NCBI GenBank assembly: GCA_035582835.1
Contig: JAYKAV010000010.1
Coordinates: 123,707-187,706 of the forward strand
From: Phoebastria nigripes
Taxonomy: Eukaryota; Chordata; Aves; Procellariiformes; Diomedeidae
Direction of reading: 5' to 3'
Length of the DNA: 64,000 bases
Shown here: piece by piece, positions 34,151 through 46,500 of the stretch
Numbering within the stretch: the stretch's first letter is position 1
How the letters are laid out: the number at the start of each line of letters is the position of its first letter
The notes under the pieces: model-generated
Told to the model about the DNA's origin: nothing
Databases searched by the model: none
Seen by the model: only the letters and a program-made list of their open reading frames with translations
Made by a program: the position numbers and the translations under genes

Positions 34151-36719
34151 ATGATTGTATGTTTCAGGGTTATTTATTTCTTCTGATCAGTATCTTTTTT
34201 TCTTTTTTTTTCCTAAACATATTCACTTCCTCCACATACAGCAATGAAATGGCTTCACTTCTCATTCTTTCACTGTGGACTTGACAAAGGAATTGATGAG
34301 CTGTCATATCCAGGACTATTTGTGTCCTTCCACTGTTGGTAGCAGTTGTTCTCCAGACTATTGCCAACCACTTAAAATCTCTTCTCCTGACACAATTCCC
34401 CAGGAGAGTTTTTGTGTAATGCTATTACAGAGGTTTAGGTTCAAATCCAAACCTGATTCTGGGGGGCCTACAGCAGAACTTTTATGTCATCGCATTCTCT
34501 GCTCTCTGTTTTATCCAGACTGTGCCTTGCTAGTGCTAACCAAAAGTCTGCTGCTAATTTAAAGCCTTACCCCACTGCCTTTCCCGGACAGTGCATGCCA
34601 TTAAGGACTGAGTTTCTCTTTGGTTTGTCCCAGTAGGTTTTGGGTTTGCATCCAGCATTGTATCCAGCATCAGTTACTCCAGCTCCTCTTTTTAGCTGCC
34701 TGTATCTGGTTGGACAAGAAAGAGCAGGTCTGTGCAAGGATGGCGGTGTTGAAGACCAGCACTTGACCGTAATTAAGTTCCTATTCAGGACCAAGAAGAT
34801 GCAGAAGAAATAGTGTGATATCCAGGACAATGTTGTCACTGCGACCCCACCGTGGCTCATCTCACCATGACACTAGTTGCCTTAGTGCCCTGCCAGCTTA
34901 TGATACAGTGATTTTACAGCCTTAGGCAACACTCAGCCCTCTTGGGCACTGTAGTAATACTGCAGGTGGGCAGGGTTCCTATTGCCACTGTATTACAGGG
35001 CTAGGATTAGGGCAGAGCCAGGTAGATATTATCCTGACTTTCCACACAGCCCTGATGGCACATCTGACTGTTTTGCAGAACAGCCTCTGAGGGGTCAGAC
35101 CAGATCCCTCAGCACTGTGCTAAACTGCAGGGGCACATATTTCACTTTAATTCTAAAGGTTACAACATAGTGCTTATTTACAGTCTCCTGATTACATCTT
35201 GGTATGTAAAGCAATAATCAATTAAGCAATAAAGACTTATGAAAGGACACATTAATAATTTTCCTCTCAATTCTATCCCACTAATTAAAAGTTTTTCACT
35301 ATTAAGCTCTCCCTTAACATCCAATATGAAGTAGTATTTGTCCTTTAATTTTTACATTCACTTAAATATCAATTTTAATTTCTTTTCAATTGAAAATCAT
35401 TTTGGTTTTTGGCTTTCCATTTAAACTAGAAACACCCTAAGGGCACTTGTTTATTTTTTATTTAAAAATGTCACTCATGTTAATTTGATAAATGTTTTTA
35501 AATGTGTTGAGCTGCAGAATAGTTACAAGAATGGCAAGTTAATTACTTCAAAATTCTAAGGAACATTTCTTTTAAAATTCCTAATTGAATACACTGCCCT
35601 GAACAGCAGTTTTATTTATTTTCAGCACAAGAATAATTTTCTTTTAATTTCCCAGATCATATACATTATAGTTTGCAAGAACTTCCACATAAAGTAACAG
35701 CTACCAAAGAGGGAAACTTCAGTGTTTCAACATGAATATTCCTATACCATCGGACATAATGGCAGTGTATCTAATAAATTGTAATGGCAGTTTGACATCT
35801 TTGCACATCTTAGAATGTGGGCTTCAGTTGATGTGATTTTTGGCAAAAGGAAGTTGATGGTGGAACAGGAATTCAAGCATGCTTTTCAGAGAACCACCTT
35901 AAAATTTACAGTCTCCCTTCTCCTAACAAGTCTGGCCCAGAGAGATGAACGTTCCCTGGAGGGGGACTTCTTCACCTCCACATCTTCCATCTTGAGCTGG
36001 TCACACCTGGGATAGATGTCCTGCCTGAAAGTGCCTGCTAATTTCAGGCCAACATAAAATCTCTGTAACAAAGCAACCTTTTTCTCCATCTTTTTTCTGG
36101 TTTTGCTCCAGAAACAAAGAATAATAAAAATCCCCAACATTAAAACCATTAACATAATAAAATCAGAGCTCTGTTAATAAGCTAAGCACATTTTTGCTGC
36201 TATGTTAGATGCATGTTATCATCATAACCTTATTAAAGCTGTCTTCATAATCTTATTAATGTTGCCAGCATAACCTTGCAACTGTAACTGAAATTGCAAT
36301 AAGCCCACTAATTTTGAAAGTTTTCCTTGCCACATACAGTTCTATAAAGCTGATGTTGCTTGTCGTTATTACAAAAATAAACACCAGATTCAATGTAAGA
36401 AAAGTCTTAAACAAGAGGCTCACTGGTGGATGGGGCTTCAGAATGTAAACAAACCCAACACAGGTATTTTTCCAGACCATGTGTTTGCCCAGGAACAGTG
36501 TTGAGAAGCTAGACAAGCTTTTTAGCTTAGCAGTATATGTGGCTCCTGCATCATGCAAGTCAATGCCGCATAATTTATTTCGCCATAAGCCAAACATGAC
36601 TTAGGGTTACAACTTAGCAAAGTACCTACGCATTTATGTTTAAACACATGGACAAAGCAACAGTATTAGCACTACTAATAGTGTAATAACTACTGGAGCA
36701 CAGATAGTTTTTTCATCAA
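34151..36719. other. Unique-looking sequence, AT-rich in part, no gene seen
   Basis: About 2.6 kb. The 35190-35720 part is notably AT-rich, with many TTTAAA/TTAATT words, as is common in conserved non-coding or matrix-attachment-like DNA; this is only a composition remark. Open frames stay below 115 codons. Confidence 0.55.
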
Positions 36720-36721
36720 TC

Positions 36722-36943
36722 CTGCCGGTCAAAGGGAAGGGGTTTGAAAGGGCCAGTCGAATCTGGCGAGTCAACAAATGGTTACAGGACTGGTGCCACA
36801 GCCAGGGGTTTGGCTACTTAGACCATGGGACTCGCTTTGAGAAGCCTGGTCTAGTGGGGGCTGACGGGGTCCATCTGTCAGAGAAGGGGAAGAGCATCTT
36901 CGGTCATAGGCTTGCCAAGCTGGTGAAGAGGGCTTTAAACTAG
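36722..36943 (+). pseudogene. CR1 ORF1 C-terminal fragment with the esterase-like DxxH block
   Basis: The frame ending in TAG at 36941-36943 reads RIWRVNKWLQDWC, then GFGYLDHGTRF, then DGVHLSEKG, and closes HRLAKLVKRALN. ORF1 of CR1 elements is known to carry an SGNH/GDSL-type esterase domain; DGVHLSEKG fits its last block, where Asp and His belong to the catalytic triad. The rest of ORF1, including the Ser block and any zinc-finger part, is lost to 5' truncation. The fragment is open but has no start and cannot be functional alone. Confidence 0.82.
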
Positions 36944-36945
36944 AG

Positions 36946-37755
36946 ATGCCAGAGGAGGGGAACCTCAATCCATCCCACTTCTACCAGTTTGACACCAGGG
37001 CCAGCAATAGATGCCCAGAGCCTGGAGAAGGATCGCAGGTCAGCAGGAGAGCGCCTGAAGAGCTGCACAAAGGAACTCCAGCCAGTAAGACAGCTTCATC
37101 GGGGGCCCAACTTGAATGCCTCTATGCAAGCGCACGTAGCATGGGGAATAAACAAGAGGAGTTAGAGACGTGCGCACGCCTGCAGGGCTACGACCTTATT
37201 GGCATCAAGGAGATGTGGCGGGATGGCTCCTATGATTGGAGTGTTGGGATGGAGGGATACAGGCTTTTTAGGAAGGACAGGCAGGGGAGACGAGGAGGGG
37301 GTGTCACCCTCTATGTCAATGACCAGCTGGAGTGCATGGAGCTCCGCCTGGGGATGGGTGAGGAGCCGACCGAGAGCTTATGGGTCAGGATTAAAGGGAG
37401 GGCAGGGACAGGCAACATTATGGTGGGGGTCTGCTACAGGCCACCCAACCAGGAAGACCAAGCGGATGAGGCCCTTTATAGACAGATGATCACAAGCCCT
37501 GGTCCTCATGGGGGACTTCAACCACTCCGATATCTGTTGGAGGGACAACACGGCAGGGCATAAGAAATCCGGGAGGTTCCTGGAATGCATCGAGGGTAAC
37601 TTCCTTCTCAAAGTGGTAGAGGAGCCAACGAGGAGAGGTGCCATGCTGGACCTTGTTCCCACGAACAAGGAGGGGCTGGTTGAGAATGTGAAGCTCAAGG
37701 GCAGCCCGGGCTGCGGTGACCATGAAATGGTGGAGTTCGAGATCCCTAGGGCACC
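36946..37755 (+). pseudogene. CR1 ORF2 endonuclease domain, one frameshift
   Basis: The APE-like endonuclease of copy 3. The frame from 36946 carries LYASARSMGNKQEE, IGIKEMWRDGSYDWS (conserved Glu), GGGVTLYVND, ESLWVRIKG and VGVCYRPPNQ. Near 37490 roughly ten codons are deleted and the frame changes. From 37508 the second frame gives [11 protein letters not shown] (conserved Asp and Asn), then [12 protein letters not shown] and [12 protein letters not shown] (Asp-His) at about 37709-37744. All catalytic blocks are therefore still visible but split over two frames. ORF2 may start at the ATG at 36946, two bases after the ORF1 stop. Confidence 0.9.
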
Positions 37756-39860
37756 GAGGAGGGCGCATAGCAAGCTCACTACCCTGGAATTCAGGAGAGC
37801 AGACTTTGGTCTCTTCAGGGATCTGCTTGGTAGAGTGCCATGGGACAAAGCCCTGGAAGGAAGAGGGGCCCAAGAAAGCTGGTTAATATTCAAGGATTGC
37901 CTCCTCCAAGCTCAGGAGCGATTCATTCCAACAAAGAGGAAATTGGGCAAAAATGCCAGGAGGCCTGCATGGATGAACAAGCAGCTCCTGGACATGCTCA
38001 AACACAAGAAGGAAGCCTACAGAGGGTGGAAGCAAGGACAGGTAGCCTGGGAGGAATACAGAGAAATTGTCCGAGCAGCCAGGGATCAGGTTATGAAAGC
38101 TAAAGCCCTGATAGAATTAAATCTGGCCAGGGATGTCAAGGGCAACAAGAAAAGATTCTACAAGTACGTCGGGGATAAAAGGAAGACTAGGGAAAATGTG
38201 GGCCCTCTCTGGAACAAAACGGGAGACCTGGTTACCTGGGATACGGAGAAGGCAGAGGTACTCAATGACTTTTTTGCCTCGGTCTTCACTGGCAAGTGCT
38301 TGAGCCTCACCGCCCAAGCTGCAGAAGGCAAAGGCGGGGANTGGGAGAATGAAGAGCCACCCACTGTAGGAGAAGATCAGGTTTGAGACCATCTAAGGAG
38401 CCTGAAGGTCCACAAGTCCATGGGACCCGATGAGATCCATCCGCGGGTCCTGAAGGAACTGGCGGATGAAGTTGCTAAGCCACTATCCATTGTATTTGAG
38501 AAGTCGTGGCAGTCTGGTGAAGTTCCCACTGACTGGAAAAGGGGAAACATAACCCCCATTTTCAAAAAGGGGAAAAAAGAAGACCCGGGGAAGTACAGGC
38601 CAGTCAGTCTCACCCCTGTGCCTGGGAAGATCATGGAACAGATCCTCCTGGAAGCTATGCTAAGGCACATGGAGGACATGGAGGTGATTCGAGACAGCCA
38701 GCATGGCTTCACCAAGGGCAAGTCCTGCCTGACTAGTGGCCTTCTATGACGGAGTGACTACATCAGTGGACATGGGAAGGGCTACAGATGTCATCTATCT
38801 GGACCTCTGTAAGGCCTTTGGCACAGTCCCCCACAACATCCTTCTCTCTAAACTGGAGAGGTATGGATTTGATGGGTGGACTGTCCAGTGGATGAGGAAC
38901 TGGTTAGATGGTCACATCCAGAGGGTAGTGGTCAACGGCTCAATGTCCAGATGGAGGTCGGTGACGAGTGCTGTCTCGCAGGGGTCCATACTGGGACCGG
39001 TACTGTTTAATATCTTCATCAATGACATAGACGGTGGGATCGAGTGCACCCTCAGCAAGTTTGCAGATGACACCAAGCTGAGTGGTGCAGTTGACACACC
39101 TGAGGGACGGGATGCCATCCAGAGGGACCTGGACACCATCCAGAGGGACCTGGACAAGCTTGAGAAGTGGGCCCATGTGAACATCATGAGGTTCAACAAG
39201 ACCAAGTGCAAGGTCCTGCACCTGGATTGGGGCAACCCCCTGGTATCAATACAGGCTGGGCAATGAAGGGATTGAGAGCAGCCCTGAGGAGAAGGACTTG
39301 GGGGTACTGGTGGATGAAAAGCTGGACATGACATGAGCCAGCAATGTGCACTCGCAGCCCAGAAGGCCAACCGTATCCTGGGCTGCATCAAAAGAAGCAT
39401 GGCCAGCAGGTCGAGGGAGGTGATTCTGCACCTCTGCTCTGGTGAGACCCCACCTGGAGTACTGCATCCAGCTCAGCATAAGAAAGACACGGACCTGTTG
39501 GAGTGGGTCCAGAGGAGGGTCACAAAAATGATCAGGGGTATGGAACGCCTCTCCTATGAAGAAAGGCTGAGAGAGTTGGGGTTGTTCAGCCTGGAGAAGA
39601 GAAGGCTTCAGGGAGACCTTATTGCAACCTTTCAGTACTTAAAGGGGGCTTACAAAAAAAGATGGCAGCAAACTTTTTAGCAGGGCCTGTAGTGACAGGA
39701 CAAGGGGGAATGGCTTTAAACTAAAAGAGGGTAGATTTAGACTAGATATAAGGAAGAAATTTTTTATGCTGAGGGTGGTGAAACACTGGAACAGGTTGCC
39801 CAGAGAGGTGGTAGATGCCCCATCCCTGGAAACATTCAAGGTCAGGTTGGATGTGGCTCT
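37756..39860 (+). pseudogene. CR1 ORF2 linker and reverse transcriptase, frameshifted, FADD intact
   Basis: The frame from 37508 continues through the linker ([21 protein letters not shown]) to a TGA at 38384-38386, where CGA (Arg) is usual. The same frame resumes with [31 protein letters not shown] and [11 protein letters not shown] to 38749. A small deletion at about 38735 shifts the frame; 38736-39266 then has motif A as [14 protein letters not shown] (the second Asp is Gly, codon 38820-38822; the metal-binding Asp of YLDL is kept), [19 protein letters not shown] and an intact FADDTK. A 21-base in-frame duplication lies at 39115-39156. After a frameshift near 39240, the thumb and C-terminus ([34 protein letters not shown]) follow to about 39860. 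Confidence 0.92.
39115..39156 (+). repeat. Exact 21-bp tandem duplication inside the CR1 reverse transcriptase
   Basis: CCATCCAGAGGGACCTGGAC-A at 39115-39135 is repeated without change at 39136-39156, adding seven codons (the DTIQRDL unit) after FADDTK. It is in frame, so it need not have disabled the protein by itself. Confidence 0.97.
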
Positions 39861-39964
39861 GAGCAACCCGATCTAGTTGAAGATGTCCCTGCCCACAGCA
39901 GGGGGGTTGGACTAGATGACCTTTAAAAGTCCCTTCCAACCCAAACTATTCTATGATTCTATGA

Positions 39965-42900
39965 CTCTACTATATATTTCCATGTAACAACACAGCCATA
40001 GTCTCATTTATGTCAAACACATCACAACCCTGGAATAGCAAACAGTGCATGGCTGCCTCACACTCTCAGTAACTTCTAGTCAAAGCAATCAGACTGATCC
40101 CAGACCTGACATTTTCCCTTCCTCCTCACTTTCCATTGACCTAATAATTCAAGCTAATGCACAGGTTGGACAGGAGAGAGTGCTTTTCTCAGGGGAAACG
40201 TTAAGTGAGGAAAAATAGATTGACAGAAACAATAATATTTTTTTTAATGAATTACCATAAAGGAGGAGGTATCAAAGGTTGATCACAGACACTTGTATCC
40301 AGTGCCAATCCTCCCTCATGTGAGTGCAGGAGAATGGAGTCCGTGTTGAGTTTGCGCCTTCCCAGAGCACCATGTACTAAGCCTCTCTACTACCCTCATC
40401 CCTATCCAAACTACCTTTGTGTTTGACTGTCCTTCAGCCTGACATGAGGAAGGAGCTGCACTCAGACAGACTGAGCAAGTCAGGGAGGCCTTGAGGACAG
40501 GAGGAAGATCTTGGCATGCAAGCATCCACATTTGAACCTCAGCTCAACGCTTGACTGGTCAGCCAGGACAAAACGCCGCCACAACCTTACACCCACTCTC
40601 TGTAAAACAGCAATAATGGGACATGCCAAACCACCAAAGAGGCTGGAGATATGGGCTTGAGAGCACTGCAGAACAGGATGCTGCATCTTCTGAGTTAGCC
40701 ACGCAGCTAGGGGCGCTGTAGAAAGGAATGAGGAAGGTTCAGTACCTACTTCTGTGTGGTGTTAAGAAGCTCTAAGTCTTTATTGAAACAGTTAAAGCTA
40801 TTTAGTGGCTGAAATTACCTTCTGGGCTGAAATTACTCCTCCTGGAATATTTGAAATTTTGCTTAACAGACCCTTTATGGTTTCAATGTGATGCAGAGAG
40901 TCAAGTAATGAGGCCTCTCTTGTCCTCTCGACTCCTCCTTTTTTTTTTTTTAAACACTTCCATTGATTTACAGCATCACTGTAGAAATCAGTGTAGACCA
41001 CTGTTCAGCCTAAAAATTAGGGAAAGCTAGAAGGAAAGATTTATGCTTCTTTCTCATGGAAATTTAAAATTCATTTTAAAAGTTATGATGATGCATAATT
41101 CCCCAGATAAACTGAAGCATCATAAAACATTTTTTTCCAGTTAAAACAGATTTCCAGAATGTAAAAAGTATGATTTCTGGTTAGGTTTCAATTTAATTCT
41201 ATCTAGCTGCAGGGCCTCAATGTATAGGTTATGGCAGTTCTCCGTGCTTAGGACAGCATAATTAAAAGTGTAATAAATCGAAAAGATTACATTATTTCCA
41301 GCCAGTTATGTTCTCCAGAAATTCTGTAGTACCATCAATGAATCAGTACTATAACTCTGCCCCAAACTTCTGCTCTGTTATCCATTGCTATCATTATTTT
41401 CTCTAACATACCCTCCCCTAAAGGCAAAGCAGTAACCCTGCCCAAGGGGTTGAGAAGCTGCGGTGGGGGGTCCCACTCATTGTTCCAGATGCATATCTAG
41501 CAAGAAGCCAAGCAAGGTATGAAGGTGTCAGAGACAATGCTACAGCAGGGTACCTAGTGGTGCCCAGCTGCCCCATGGGGCTTGCATGGGTTTCCTTGCT
41601 CACCACTGTGCTGCTCTACGTGCAAGTCATCTTCAAACAGTAGTCCTGCCCCAAGCTGTTATACATGCCATTTTGCAACACAAAGATGGGCAATAAAAGC
41701 TAAAAACAGATGCCAAGGTTTGGGAGTGTTCCTGAAATAAGGAGACAGGGCAAATAGCTCAAGAGTAAGCACAGCATTTGTCTCAAATGGCAAACATCTA
41801 ACCACGAACAGCATGAACACCCATGGACCCTTGGCTGTATTTTTGGTACATTCCTTCACCTTGAAAAACAGGTAAGACCCCAAACCCAAATAACTTCTGA
41901 AAACTGTTTCCTGCTTCACAGAAAGGCCAAGAGACTAAAGAGTACATTTTTGGGTATTTCCAAGATTTCCAGGTCAGAGGGTTATTACAGTCACCTAATC
42001 TGATGTTGTGGGCCAGACAGCTTTGCCCTGCAATTTCTTCCACAAACCCTCAGTGTCTGTCTTTGCAATAGTCTTACAAGGTTGTCAGCCACTTGAAACT
42101 GGGAAGGAGTACTCTCAGCACAAGTGTGAGCAACTTCTATTCTACCAAGTTTTCCCCCTTAGAATTACAGTTCCTATTTAACACTGGATTTTCTCTTGTT
42201 CAATATTTTCTCTATGCACCACCTCTCTTTTCCATTCAGTTTTTCCCATGCTCCATTCCATTTGGGGGTTTCCATGGAAAAAAGAGATACTTTCTTCACA
42301 AATGCACAATACTGAAAATTGCCTGTATGTATTAATTAGCCAGTTGTAATTAAAATTAGTGCAACAATGGATTAGTTGCTCTGTACTTTCCCTACTGCAT
42401 CCCATCTCTAAGGCAACCATGCTGGCCTTCCTGCAATGTTCTCACATTGTTCCCTGCCCATGTTCAGAAACCTCAGATGCATGTTTGCTCCATGTAGAGG
42501 GGCTGGGAGGCAGTGGTGGTTATTATGCCATGTTTTACCTCTTTCCCCTTTTCTCTTTGTTTCTAGTTTCTTTTGTGCTCTGGTACGGAGTGGGGAGTAC
42601 TTTTTCACCCCTATGTCATGGACCCATGGGGCCTTGGCAAAATAAAATAAGGCTAGCATTGTATACTCATCGAGCCTGAATGCCTCTTTCCCACACAGGA
42701 CCCTACAGACAGACCTGTCTAGTAGCAGTCAGAGTTGCCCATGAGCTCCAGCAAGCTTTGGGATCCCAAGGAGGGTAATTTCTATGCTGAAGAAATCCCA
42801 GCAAGATTTTGACCCTTCCCCAGCCCTCTTCTTCCATTCACTTTCTTACTTCGCACCTCTTCAGGAAACTGGCCACAGCTAACGCAGCCTGACTTGCTCT

Positions 42901-42989
42901 GCAACAGTACATCATAAAAGCAAATGTTCTCCAGGGCCCTGTGTGACTGTTCACTCAACTCCTGCTTAGATTTTGGCTAACCCAGCTCA
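39965..42989. other. Unique-looking sequence, no gene seen
   Basis: About 3 kb. It includes a T tract near 40940 and a possible scrap of old CR1 at 41960-42060. Open frames up to 106 codons at 42359-42679 (plus) lack motifs. Confidence 0.55.
41960..42060 (-). mobile_element. Possible scrap of an ancient CR1/L3-like 3' region
   Basis: GTCACCTAATCTGATGTTG followed by TGGGCCAGACAGCTTTGCCC and TGCAATTTCTTCCA resembles the plus-strand look of old amniote CR1 tails (gacctcctg-type words, then a ccagagaacttcaccc-type block). The match is short and imperfect and is based on general familiarity with the family. Confidence 0.33.
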
Positions 42990-43591
42990 TGCTAAGGCAT
43001 GATGTATGCTGGGAGCAGCGCCATTAGGTCAAAGGGAGAGCACCACCTAGGCAGGACAGGTGGCCAGGAGAGCTGAAGGGCCATTATGCAGCCATGATCA
43101 CCTGCAGATTACCATCTCTGGCAGCCGTTATCTTTTGTCTGGCAGTTTGTTCAGAATCCACCAACTTATGGAAATGGTATAGACTAAACCTCCAAGCTGG
43201 AGGGTATAAAACATCAGCTTACCCAAAAAGCTTTTGAAGCAGATCCAACAGCAGCTGGACTGCTGAGGCTTTCATGCTTCCCAGTGTGATACAGGGGACA
43301 CCCGCACCGTGACGAAGGAGGAAGAATGAACACTCTCACCGTCAGTAGGTAATTAATTCTTTTCTTTTGCTCATAGGTGTACAATATTAAGAGTTATGGG
43401 TTATAAGTTATGAAATCTTATGATTTGAATGGTGAATAAGTGAATTAACATGATAGACTAGTCTGGGCAAAACAGGATAGAGCCCATTTGTCATGTTCGT
43501 TTATTATATTTCTTAATGAGCTCATGAAATAAAGTTTAAATCACAGAATACGTTGTCCTGTAAATTTGAGAGATCCGAACGGACCTTGACA
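42990..43591 (+). mobile_element. Possible LTR of an endogenous retrovirus, ends uncertain
   Basis: A TATA box in a typical LTR setting (GGAGGGTATAAAACATCAGC, TATAAAA at 43205-43211) is followed by GGGGACACCCGCACCGTGACG near 43290 and an AATAAA signal at 43528-43533. A plausible 3' end is ...GGACCTTGACA at 43591. I could not find a matching TSD or a convincing 5' end, so the boundaries are rough. It could instead be a decayed promoter-like patch of unique DNA. Confidence 0.42.
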
Positions 43592-46500
43592 CCGTGTCCT
43601 GAGGAAACCAGGGAAATTTGCCATTGGCTTCAGCAGGAACAAGGCTGGCCCATCCTTGCTGTGACTCCCATCCACTGTCTTCTGGGCTGCGACCTTCCTG
43701 GTCCTGAGACAAAATCAAAGCTCCTCTCAGTGCTCACACAATGCTAGAGATCTTTCCAAAGCATGCCTCTTCCTGCACTCACAGCTACTATTTCCAAGTG
43801 GCAAGAAGCATACACAAAGGCCTCCTCTAGAGAATTGCCTCTACGAGCCCTAGTCCACCAGGCTTTGGTTGTGCTGTTGCTTCTGGTTATTGTGAGCTGT
43901 TGTTGGCAGGGCAATTCTCAACATCACGGTTATGTTTGTCAAAACAGTATTTTGGGGTTCTTCTCAGGACGGGGTCCTGATGTGTCAAGTGCTGTACATA
44001 ACAAAAGCCAGTGAAGCAGTCCTGGGCTTGCAATCAGAAAAAGACTAGCAAAGGGAGCAGCATGTTTCACCTATGTGATTTTCTCAGATAGAACCTTCTT
44101 TTTGATCAAAATGCACATGCAGATTGTGGTGGGATGAGCAAAGGTTCACACCTTAATAGCAGTGTGTAAGCTTCATATCAAATCCTGCCCTAAATGCATA
44201 ATAGGATTCCTATATCTTCTGGGGCAAATGGTGGGAGTAAGGGTCCTTCCTAGACATAGCAACTATGTTTTGGCATAAACAGAGTTAATATGTTCATCAG
44301 ACGGGAATGATACAGCACCCTGAGAACGTTTTTAATATCAATAGTTCATGTCATGTCCTGCAGAACAGGAATGGAATGCAAATGAAAGCTACTAGAGAGG
44401 ATAAGAGAGGAGGCAAACGAATGCCCAGAAAATGTCAGCACTTCACGTGATAAGGCTTGGTAGCCTTGTACATCTGTACATCATGTACATCTGAGGATCT
44501 CAGTGCATAAATCAGTCTGGCTGTTTTCACGGGAGCTGGGAGCTCTCAATGGCCTTTTCTGAGTCACAAGTCCATAGCGTCAAGGCACACTTACAGGAGG
44601 AGTGGTGTTGGCTGCAACCTATCTCAGCCATCTCAGGGACCTCCTGGCAAATTCCATCCAGAAATTTCAGTAATTGGTTGCTAACTATGATCAGCAGATT
44701 CTGGGAGGGCAGGAAAAATGCTCCACTGCCTGTCATGAACATGGTGGTGGCAGTGTTTCTGTTAGGATGTTAAGCAGTTTGTTCCCACTGCAAAAGTTTA
44801 CTTATGCTATATACAGCTTGCTTATTTTTGCCTGATTCAAGCAAATTGCTAAAAGCTTCTTGTTATCTCTGGATTACCAGAATAAAGGTGGAAGTCAAGA
44901 TTTTAAAAAGGTTTCACCAGGTTGCACCCCCCCCCCAGAAAGAAATCCTTCTGCACCTTCCAAAAAACCATGAAATTGGCTGTTTTGGTTGCTTACAGAG
45001 CTGCGCAAACACATGATACGCACGCCCACTTTCCCTCCCACTTGTTTGAGATCAGGGACTTTATGAGACAGATGTGGGTGTTACGTCTTCAGTAACTCAA
45101 TCTCACACATACACACACAGCTGGTATGGAGCTGAGTTCTTCTGAAAGCCAGCCTCTGTTTAGTCAAAAAGGAAACTACACTTTGAATTCCCTGTTCCCA
45201 ACTTTGATAGCCAGTAGACATCCACAAACACAACTTCAAATGATGACACCAATGTGCTTAAAAACTATTAGCATAAGCAGGTGGCAACACCCGAGAGTGG
45301 GCATTGCTTACTGCCACGACTCCCACCCATTTCCTCTGCCCTAATCCAAAAACAGATTTTTGGCATATTGCAATCAGTGTGAAAGGGTCCTTTCTCCCTG
45401 TCTAATCACCCTCTTGGCACCAGACGGCACTTCCTTCTTTGAATGAGTGTTTTTTCTTTATGTATTTGACCTGCAGTCCTATATGATGCTGAGTAAACAG
45501 CTCCTGTTCTGTAGCCCTGTGTAAACCAGATGGCTGCAAATGTTTCTATATATTGATCCCATCTGCACAGAAGTTCCTCTGTCTGTGCTTATCGCTTCCT
45601 GAGCCACACAGAAGCAATTTGGCTTCTTGCTGCTTCTGTATAGGGTCAACAGTTCTTCAACAAGTTAAGTACTATGTAACAAGACGTTGAACCTGTAAAA
45701 CTTTGCTCTCCTGAAGAACTGCACTGAAGAGCTGGGATGACATCTGCATGTGATGCTTCTGTGTAGAAAGGAAGTTTTGCTGGAGAAGCCATTAGTAGTC
45801 ACATTGATCCTGAATAAAGTGTTTTCTCATCAGGTATTAAAATCAGTCACTAAAATCCCTATTTTAAGTCTATTTTTGTCCCTGGGAGGTTGATTTTGTC
45901 CAGAGTCCTCAACTCACAGAGCTTTTAATGCTATCTGGGGTCTACATTCATTAAACTTCAGCACACTCTGAAAGTCATTTCTAAGCAAAGTGGGAAAATG
46001 CAGGTTTCGTGCTAGAAATGACAGAAGTCCAACTGCCAGCACCAATCAACCAGAATTACTGCACTATTTTGGGGCTTTGTGTACTCCAGGACTGCTCATG
46101 ATCTTCCATTCTCCTGTTTGCTCCAAACAGCTCAGCTCAGTGTTTTGATGGGAGGAACAGTACCCTACGGGTATATCTACACTAAGCAATACAGACAAGC
46201 TCTAAATCCCTTTGGTCGAGACTAGGCAATTCAGGAGAGCAAGCCTTGCTAACAGAGGTGCATATCTTGCTCCAGGCACCCTTACTGCTCATTCACACAC
46301 TGCGAGAGGAGAGTTTTCTGAACCACCGCAGTGGTACAAGTCCCCAAATCCCAGTGTTAGAGAGGAAAGCAGCTTCTAAACAAATTCAGTGCTTTCCTGT
46401 GAGGATGAAAGGACCCTCCTCACTGCTTTAAACTTCTACTGAATTAAGTTCTTGTGTAATATATAAGCCAAGTATATCAGCATGAAACAGATGAATACTG

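Larger units (their letters stand above)
36720..39964 (+). mobile_element. CR1 LINE, copy 3, the longest in the window (about 3.2 kb)
   Basis: A plus-strand CR1 that begins within ORF1 and runs to the terminal repeat (ATTCTATGATTCTATGACT, 39948-39964). It contains the ORF1 C-terminus, a 2-base gap to the ORF2-like frame, the endonuclease, linker, reverse transcriptase, ORF2 C-terminus and 3' UTR (GGGGGGTTGGACTAGATGACC near 39901). It is less decayed than copy 1: long stretches stay open, but deletions near 37490, 38735 and 39240 and a TGA at 38384 inactivate it. One N lies at 38341. The left junction near 36720 is sharp to within about 10 bases, because the LPVKGKGFERAS stretch starts there. 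Confidence 0.96.

Noticed and set aside
37378..37893. Long antisense open frames opposite CR1 copy 3
   Set aside because: They are shadows of the CR1 endonuclease and linker coding strand.
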